5,066 bases of DNA from Spirochaetaceae bacterium (GTDB taxonomy: Bacteria; Spirochaetota; Spirochaetia; Treponematales; Breznakiellaceae). The notes below the pieces were generated by a model. It saw only the letters and a list, made by a program, of their open reading frames with translations. It searched no databases and was not told where the DNA came from. Where the stretch lies: assembly GCA_031255115.1 (NCBI GenBank), contig JAIRTD010000165.1:1-5066 (forward strand). Reading direction: 5' to 3'. The position numbers and the translations under genes were made by a program. Shown here in pieces: positions 1 through 5,066 of this stretch (position 1 is its first letter; the number at the start of each line of letters is the position of its first letter).

Positions 1-573
1 ATGAAATATAAAGGACCTGTAGAGGCGGGAGAAAGCCTGCTCAGTCTTTTTATGAATGTTCGCGGACTGGATCAGGTCCGGGCGGCGGCTGAGGCTGGAC
101 AAAGCCGGTTGGATTCGGCGGAAGCGCCGGGTGAAATGAATGTGGCGGAGGATTTTCTTCCTCAGCTGGACGCGTTGGAACGGAAGTCGTTTTCGGATGT
201 TCTCGCGCGAATCCCTCAAGTGACTCGGGGAAGAACGCTGAGCGCGGCGGCGCTCAAGCAGGAAGATTCCGCCCTTCCCCGGAGCTGGCTGGAACAGATC
301 AACCGGGAAGCGTCGCATTACGCGAAAAAGCTCTTTTTTGCCGTTGAGCGGAACAAGGACGGCCAGACAACAAACCGGGGGCGCTCTCTTTCCCGGCGGG
401 AGACCGAGGTGCTTAAAAGACTTTCCGAAGGCTTTACCCGGGAAGAAATTGCCAGGGTTTCTGCTATTTCGGTAAACACGGTAAAAAGCGCGATACGAAG
501 CGTTTACAATAAACTTGGGGCAGTAAACCGCGCCGATGCGGTGAGAATAGCCACGGAAAGAAATATTCTGTAA
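1..573 (+). CDS. Short LuxR-type helix-turn-helix protein, possibly the tail of a longer MalT-like regulator
   Basis: A 190-residue reading frame whose only recognisable domain is a C-terminal LuxR/GerE-type DNA-binding domain, about residues 129-190. Visible hallmarks are the RRE-EVL start, the EEIA helix, the ISVNTVK turn into the recognition helix, and the YNKLGAVNRADAVRIA dimerisation helix. Residues 93-117 (PRSWLE...ASHYAKKL) form a preceding helix that is also present before the helix-turn-helix of the downstream gene. Over the helix-turn-helix, 33 of 62 aligned residues are identical to that neighbour. Residues 1-90 are Ala/Glu-rich, probably helical, and match nothing I recognise. There is no Walker motif, receiver domain or membrane segment. 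The expected role is a cytoplasmic transcription factor. The ATG is base 1 of the window, so no ribosome binding site is visible and the true start may lie upstream; the other two forward frames contain stops and show no displaced MalT-like sequence. Coding status is sure, completeness is not. Confidence 0.85.
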   Translation: MKYKGPVEAGESLLSLFMNVRGLDQVRAAAEAGQSRLDSAEAPGEMNVAEDFLPQLDALERKSFSDVLARIPQVTRGRTLSAAALKQEDSALPRSWLEQINREASHYAKKLFFAVERNKDGQTTNRGRSLSRRETEVLKRLSEGFTREEIARVSAISVNTVKSAIRSVYNKLGAVNRADAVRIATERNIL

Positions 574-579
574 AAAGGA
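573..579 (+). promoter_or_regulatory. Ribosome binding site for the MalT-like gene
   Basis: AAAAGGA overlaps the stop codon of the upstream gene and lies 11 bases before the ATG at 591, a slightly long but workable spacing. It supports this start over the in-frame GTG at 600, whose only GGAGG (596-600) runs into the codon itself and so cannot serve it. The overlap with the upstream stop fits translational coupling within one transcript. Confidence 0.6.
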
Positions 580-590
580 CGGCAAAGAAA

Positions 591-3173
591 ATGGCGGAGG
601 TGAACGATAACGCCCACTCTCCCGGCAAAGCGCCGGTTTTTTCGGGAGAAGAGCTTTATCTGGAACGGACAAGGATACACGGCCTATTGGAAAATTCCCT
701 GCAAAGTTTTACCACCACCGTAGTTGCCGGTGAGGGCTACGGAAAAACCTACGCGGTGGCGTCCTTTCTCCGCAGGCGGGACGAAGAGGTTATCTGGATG
801 CAGCTTTCCGACCAGGACAACAACCCCTGGCATTTTTGGGAAAACATTTCCACGGCGGTGAGTTTTAGGAGCGAAGAGATACGCAAGGCCTATGCGGACA
901 TGGGCTTTCCCGAAACGGTCCGGGAGATACACCGCTACCTTGAACTGGTAGAAGCGTTCTGCGCCGAAAAAAAGTACATCATTGTTGTTGACGATATTCA
1001 CCTGATTCATTCAAAACCTGTCCTCAATTTTATAGAACAGGTGCTGGCGTCCCCGCTTTCTACCCAGAACTTTGTGCTGATCTCCCGGAACGAACCGAGG
1101 CTTAACACCATTCCGCTTTTGTCAAAGGGCCGTTTAAGCAGAATAGGCGCGGAGGAACTGCGCTTTACCAAAGAAGAAACCACGGAGCTTTTCAGGAACA
1201 ACGGCATAGCGGTCAGTTCCGAAGATCTTGACGGTATTCACCATGACACCGAAGGCTGGGCGCTGGCGGTAAACATTCTCGCCGGCGAACTGAAAAAACA
1301 AAACAGCGGATGCTATACCAGGCAGCTTCTCAATTCCGGAGCGGTGTGGGATATGATAGAAAAAAACTACCAACGGATGAGTATTCCGCTGCGAAAATTC
1401 CTCATAGAAATATCCCTTTTTGATCAATGGCCCAGGGAAGTTCTGGAAAAGATAGCCCGGGATGACAATATCATCACCGAGATGGAACATATAAGCTCCC
1501 TCATACGTTACGACGCCTATCTCCACGGGTACCATATTCACCGTATCGTCCTGGATTTTCTCAGGGAAAAGCAGGGGGAACTTGCGGCCGGCGATATACA
1601 GAGGGTTTCCACCGTGGCCGCCGAATGGTGCCTCGCCAACAATCTGCCCATGGCCGCCGCCCGTCACTACGCGCGGGCCCGCAGCTACAGGGAGCTGATC
1701 AACATTGTGTTTACGTTCCGACCTGTTATGCTTAGACGCATGACCGCCTTCTTTTTGGGGCTGGTGGACGATCTTACCAAAGACCCCGGCCCGGACGAAG
1801 AAGACGAGGATTTTCTCTTTTTGCGTTATGTGATAAGGCCGAGGCTCTTCATGATAGAAGGACGCTTTGACGAGGCCGTCGCGGAATGTCGGGCCTCCAT
1901 AGCGCGCTTTGAAGCCCTTCCGCCCAGTCCGCTAAGTTCCCATATACTCTGCGGCAGCTATATCAATCTGGGAAGTATTTCCATGCTTATCGCCAGACTC
2001 ACCGGCGTCCATGACGAGGCCGAGTATTTTATCCGGGCGAACTACTACTATATGCGTCATCCGAAAAATTTCGCAAGTTCCGCAACCGGGGTCAATGTTC
2101 CTTCCTACGTTACCCAGGTGGCGTATCCCGCCGAAGCGGGAAAGATAGAAAAAGCCATACGGGATTTTTCCCGGGCGGTGCCCCACGCGGCCAACTGCTT
2201 TAACGGATATTTATACGGCCTGGACGATCTCGCCTGGACTGAATTTGCCTACTTCAAAGACGATCTTGACAGCGCGGAACAGCATGCCCGCCGGGCGATC
2301 TTTAAGGCCCGGGAGAAGAAACAGTATGAAATAGAAAACCGCGCCCTTTTTTATCTTCTGAGAATAGCCATTCACAACGGCGGCGGCGAAAACCTCAAGG
2401 AAGCATTGAGGCAGCTTGATGCCCAGCTGTACATAAAGGACTATCTCAGCCGGCCCATACTTCACGACATCATAAACGGCTGGTTCTACGCCCACATCGG
2501 AGACGCCGAAAAGGTCAGCCCCTGGCTTAAAAACAAGTTTGAAGAAAACGAGATTAACTCCATGTTCCACAGCCTCGAAATCCTGGTAAAAGTAAAGTAC
2601 CTGTACGCGATAAAAAGATATGACGATATATTTGCTATCCTGACCCGTAAAGAACACAAACAGGGGCAGTTGATCATCGAAATGCTGGAGCTGACCTGCA
2701 TGGAGGCGGTGGTCAGATACCGGACAGGCGATTGCCAGGGCGCGCTGAACTGTCTGGAAAGGGCTTTTGAAGCGGCGGAGCCCAATTCCCTGACCATGCC
2801 CTTTATCGAACAGGGAGACGATATGCGCCTCCTCACCGGCGAAGCCATCAACAGCGGCTCCGCGATTCCCCGGGAATGGCTCGAATCCATACGGAAAAGG
2901 GCCTCTGCCTACGGAAAAAAACTCGCCATGGCCGCGGAACCGTTCCGGCAGGACAGCGGAAACCGGGACGAGTCCCCCGTATTTTTTACCCGGCGGGAAA
3001 GAAAGATACTCACCCTCCTTTCCCAGGGGTATAACCGGGACGAAATTGCCAAAGAAACGGATATTTCGGTAAACAATGTCAAGAACAGCATACAGGATAT
3101 TTACCGCAAACTCAGGGCCGTTAACCGGGCCGACGCGATACGCATCGCCACAAAGCACGGCCTGCTTCCGTAA
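591..3173 (+). CDS. MalT-family ATP-dependent LuxR-type transcriptional regulator
   Basis: A complete 860-residue protein with the MalT/LAL (STAND ATPase) architecture. After a ~20-residue variable start comes the NTPase: Walker A AGEGYGKT at 46-53, Walker B YIIVVDDIHLI at 129-139 (acidic D134/D135), the sensor-like FVLISRNEPRL at 161-171, and the family's LRFTKEE (190-196) and TEGWALAVNIL (220-230). A winged-helix region follows, about 250-330, ending in YHIHRIVLDFLRE, then AAEWCLANNLPMAAARHYARA (343-363). Residues ~370-750 are helical and TPR-like, with repeat-like stretches at 420-443, 557-575 and 711-730 and the family's MPFIEQGDDMRLL at 736-748. The LuxR-type helix-turn-helix is at 798-860. 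Known members bind ATP and an inducer, oligomerise and activate promoters; E. coli MalT (901 residues) senses maltotriose. The inducer and targets here cannot be read from the sequence, so the name malT is not justified. It lies 17 bases after the preceding helix-turn-helix gene, probably in one operon. Confidence 0.95.
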   Translation: MAEVNDNAHSPGKAPVFSGEELYLERTRIHGLLENSLQSFTTTVVAGEGYGKTYAVASFLRRRDEEVIWMQLSDQDNNPWHFWENISTAVSFRSEEIRKAYADMGFPETVREIHRYLELVEAFCAEKKYIIVVDDIHLIHSKPVLNFIEQVLASPLSTQNFVLISRNEPRLNTIPLLSKGRLSRIGAEELRFTKEETTELFRNNGIAVSSEDLDGIHHDTEGWALAVNILAGELKKQNSGCYTRQLLNSGAVWDMIEKNYQRMSIPLRKFLIEISLFDQWPREVLEKIARDDNIITEMEHISSLIRYDAYLHGYHIHRIVLDFLREKQGELAAGDIQRVSTVAAEWCLANNLPMAAARHYARARSYRELINIVFTFRPVMLRRMTAFFLGLVDDLTKDPGPDEEDEDFLFLRYVIRPRLFMIEGRFDEAVAECRASIARFEALPPSPLSSHILCGSYINLGSISMLIARLTGVHDEAEYFIRANYYYMRHPKNFASSATGVNVPSYVTQVAYPAEAGKIEKAIRDFSRAVPHAANCFNGYLYGLDDLAWTEFAYFKDDLDSAEQHARRAIFKAREKKQYEIENRALFYLLRIAIHNGGGENLKEALRQLDAQLYIKDYLSRPILHDIINGWFYAHIGDAEKVSPWLKNKFEENEINSMFHSLEILVKVKYLYAIKRYDDIFAILTRKEHKQGQLIIEMLELTCMEAVVRYRTGDCQGALNCLERAFEAAEPNSLTMPFIEQGDDMRLLTGEAINSGSAIPREWLESIRKRASAYGKKLAMAAEPFRQDSGNRDESPVFFTRRERKILTLLSQGYNRDEIAKETDISVNNVKNSIQDIYRKLRAVNRADAIRIATKHGLLP

Positions 3174-3217
3174 GGCCCGCCGCCCTTTACCCTCCCCTTC
3201 CTGGCTCCCGCGCCTCT
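3174..3217. other. Convergent intergenic gap without a clear terminator
   Basis: Only 44 bases separate the stop codons of the regulator (plus strand) and the cyclase (minus strand). The gap is rich in G and C with pyrimidine runs on the plus strand. The hairpins I can draw are a 5-bp stem GGCCT/AGGCC (3159-3163 with 3173-3177) without a T-run, and a 3-bp GGC/GCC stem (3203-3205 with 3212-3214) followed by a T-rich stretch to 3225. Neither is a convincing intrinsic terminator on either strand. Confidence 0.5.
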
Positions 3218-5066
3218 TTATTTTTCGGTGAGATTGTATACGCCGTCCCAGGCCTCAGCGGGTGGTTTTTTTATAAAGCCCATACAGCGTTTGAGGTATT
3301 TTTGGGCGGGCCCGTCCCCGGCTCTGACTGACAAAATTTCCCTGAAAGCCCCGGCGGCTTCTTTCCAGTTCCGGCCTTCAAAAAGGTTTAGGGCTTCGTG
3401 GAACAGCTCGGCCAGTTTGAGTTCCCCGGGGCCGGCGCGTTCCCTGATGTCCAAAAGTTCGTAGAGCCGTACCGGCTCGTTGATGCCCACCACCCGGACC
3501 CGGTCGAGTTTTCTTGCCAAAAGCAGTTTGCCGGTTTCGCGGACCGTATCCTCAGAGGCCAGTATCCAGGTGCCGTACTGCTTGTTGACCCCCTCAAGCC
3601 GGGCGGCAAGATTCACCGCGCTGCCCATGATGGTATAGTTCATCTTGTTTTCCGTACCCATGTTTCCGGCCACCATGCTCCCGGTGTTGATGCCGATACG
3701 GGTTAAAAGCGGCGAAGGCGAAAGGCCCTTGTGTTGAATCGCCGCGTTGAGTTCGGCTTCGAGGCGTTTCATGGCAAGGGCGGAAGTACAGGCGCGTCCG
3801 GCGTGGTCGTCAAAGGCCAGAGGCGCGCCGAAAAAGGCGATGATGGCGTCGCCTTCGTATTTGTCTATGGTTCCCCGTTCGGCGAGGATTACATCGCTCA
3901 TGGCGCTCAGGTAACGGTTGAGGAGGCGTACCAGATCTTCGGGGTCGAGTTTTTCGGATATGGTAGAAAAGCCCTGAACATCGGTAAAAACAGCGCTCAT
4001 GCGGCGTTTGACCCCGCCCAACTGGAGGCGGTTCGGGTCGGCGATGATTTCTTTTACCACGTCGCCAGAAACATAGGTAGAAAAGGCCTTGCGTATAAAG
4101 CGCTTCTCCTGTTCGGTCCTGATAAAGGCAAGGGTCTCCCGGATAATGAGCGCCGCCGCCATAGCGAGGACCGGGCCCAGGGGCCCGAGAAAAATCTTTT
4201 TAAGGATAAAGAGGCCCAGGGGAAGGGCGGCCGCAAGGAATACGCCGGTACATCCCAGAACCATACGGGGCCCGTTCTGCAGGCAACCGGAACCGCATAT
4301 AAGCAGGGGTATAAAAAGCATGGCGAATAACATGCTCCAATACGCGGGAAGGGGAGTAATAAAGGAATTTCGTATAATTGTATCGAGTACCACCCCGTGG
4401 GTTCCTACATTGACATACTCGCCATGAAAGGGATTGACCCCTATATCGGTGGTTCCGGTGTCTACCCGGCCTATGATGCATGTTTTACCGTTGAGCTTGA
4501 CTTGCAGTTCCCGGCGGAGAACGGCAAAGGCGTTTAATTCAATAGTGATATACTCAAGGAGGGATTGGCAGTACTGTTCTTCTTCCAGAACAGCGGCGGC
4601 CAGGACAGGATCGTCTATCCCGGCGCTTTCCAGTACGCGCCTTGATTCCCTTTCAAGATAATTTTCGGCGGAGAGGGCGGCTATAAATTCGCCGCTTTGT
4701 TCCAGGGCCCTGTTTCGCAGGGAGATATATTCGACAAAATCTTCGTCGGAACAACGCTCAAGGGCTTTGCTTTTCGCGGCCTGGGAAGCGTTAAACAATT
4801 CCAGCAAGGCCGCGGCGTTTTTGGGAAGGGCGGGAAAAATATGGACATTGGAATATTCAAGGGCCGAAAGGTATTCCCTGATATGGTTTTGATATTCTTC
4901 AAGAACAACAAAGCGCAGAAAAGAAACATGGCTAAAACTGTCCTGATAGCTTTTACGCGGCCAGTCCAGCAGCATTGCTCCGTCAGCGTCCAGGGGAATG
5001 AACACCGTTTTTTCGCCCGGCCTTTCGATCGCCATGCGGCGGGGCGTCAGGGTAATGGCCGGATTT
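3218..5066 (-). CDS. CHASE2-domain class III adenylate/guanylate cyclase, N-terminus outside the window
   Basis: A membrane receptor cyclase expected to make cAMP from ATP in response to an extracytoplasmic signal. Numbering is from the Met at 5035. Residues 1-40 contain VFIPLDADGAMLLDWP, typical of the middle of a CHASE2 sensor. The CHASE2 end, LNGKTCIIGRVDTGTTD...GTHGVVLDTII, is at 181-220, after a helical insertion at ~42-180. Three membrane segments lie at about 232-250, 258-278 and 283-303. The catalytic domain (~344-530) keeps metal aspartates D352 (FTDVQGFS) and D396 (KYEGDAI), adenine-selecting K392 and T468 (NYTIMG), and N475 and R479 (VNLAARLE); the Lys/Thr pair fits class IIIb adenylate cyclases. 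A TPR-like tail is at 538-590. The gene is 5' truncated: upstream of 5035 the frame stays open for ten more codons to the edge, and a signal anchor plus the first half of CHASE2 are missing. It converges on the regulator gene, so it is a separate transcription unit. ATP as substrate is inferred from the residues. Confidence 0.95.
   Translation of the reverse strand, partial: NPAITLTPRRMAIERPGEKTVFIPLDADGAMLLDWPRKSYQDSFSHVSFLRFVVLEEYQNHIREYLSALEYSNVHIFPALPKNAAALLELFNASQAAKSKALERCSDEDFVEYISLRNRALEQSGEFIAALSAENYLERESRRVLESAGIDDPVLAAAVLEEEQYCQSLLEYITIELNAFAVLRRELQVKLNGKTCIIGRVDTGTTDIGVNPFHGEYVNVGTHGVVLDTIIRNSFITPLPAYWSMLFAMLFIPLLICGSGCLQNGPRMVLGCTGVFLAAALPLGLFILKKIFLGPLGPVLAMAAALIIRETLAFIRTEQEKRFIRKAFSTYVSGDVVKEIIADPNRLQLGGVKRRMSAVFTDVQGFSTISEKLDPEDLVRLLNRYLSAMSDVILAERGTIDKYEGDAIIAFFGAPLAFDDHAGRACTSALAMKRLEAELNAAIQHKGLSPSPLLTRIGINTGSMVAGNMGTENKMNYTIMGSAVNLAARLEGVNKQYGTWILASEDTVRETGKLLLARKLDRVRVVGINEPVRLYELLDIRERAGPGELKLAELFHEALNLFEGRNWKEAAGAFREILSVRAGDGPAQKYLKRCMGFIKKPPAEAWDGVYNLTEK

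Noticed and set aside
1..270. Possible frameshift hiding a MalT-like TPR end upstream of the short regulator's helix-turn-helix
   Set aside because: The other two forward frames contain stops and give no MalT-like sequence, so no frameshift is supported within the window.
596..602. GTG at 600 as an alternative start of the MalT-like gene after GGAGG
   Set aside because: The GGAGG overlaps the GTG itself and leaves no spacing; the ATG at 591 has a plausible site upstream.
1134..1667. Minus-strand open frame of 177 codons opposite the ATPase region
   Set aside because: Antisense to conserved ATPase and winged-helix sequence and without a recognisable domain.
2211..3158. Long minus-strand open frame of 315 codons opposite the MalT-like gene
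   Set aside because: It lies wholly inside a gene with clear family motifs in the plus-strand frame, shows no recognisable domain, and long antisense frames are common in GC-rich coding DNA.
3203..3225. GGC/GCC hairpin followed by a T-rich run as an intrinsic terminator
   Set aside because: The stem is only three base pairs, too weak to call.
3731..4330. Plus-strand open frame of 199 codons opposite the cyclase catalytic and membrane region
   Set aside because: It is antisense to the conserved cyclase motifs, and its translation is low-complexity, rich in Gly and Lys, with no domain; a shadow of the real gene.

Overview
The window holds three protein-coding genes, two of them possibly or certainly cut by the window edges. 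Two signalling genes of the MalT/LuxR type lie on the plus strand (1-573 and 591-3173). A membrane adenylate/guanylate cyclase gene lies on the minus strand (3218 to the right edge) and converges on them. I see no rRNA, tRNA, CRISPR array, insertion sequence or attachment site. The gene density is very high: the two gaps are 17 and 44 bases.

Organism: the DNA looks moderately GC-rich. A CHASE2-type class III cyclase beside large MalT-like ATPase/TPR/LuxR regulators is a combination I associate with spirochaetes, especially the large-genome Treponema of insect guts. This is inference from gene content, not from a marker gene, so treat it as a moderate-confidence guess.

Left part (1-3173): the first reading frame encodes a short protein ending in a LuxR-type helix-turn-helix. 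Its last ~98 residues are clearly related to the C-terminus of the next gene. That next gene is a complete 860-residue MalT-family regulator: P-loop ATPase, winged helix, TPR-like sensor region and LuxR helix-turn-helix. The two are separated by 17 bases and almost certainly cotranscribed. Whether the first is a natural short protein or the tail of a longer gene cannot be settled, because its first ATG is base 1 of the window.

Right part (3218-5066, minus strand): this is a CHASE2 sensor, three membrane helices, a class III nucleotidyl cyclase domain with all expected catalytic residues, and a short TPR-like tail. The ATG at 5035 is almost certainly not the start. The frame stays open to the window edge and the sequence there is the middle of a CHASE2 domain. 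The CHASE2 domain appears to be split by a ~140-residue helical insertion.

How they may work together: both transcription units are signal-sensing. The regulators would act on promoters in the cytoplasm, and the cyclase would turn an extracytoplasmic signal into a cyclic nucleotide. Nothing in the sequence directly links the two pathways; the convergent arrangement argues against a single operon.
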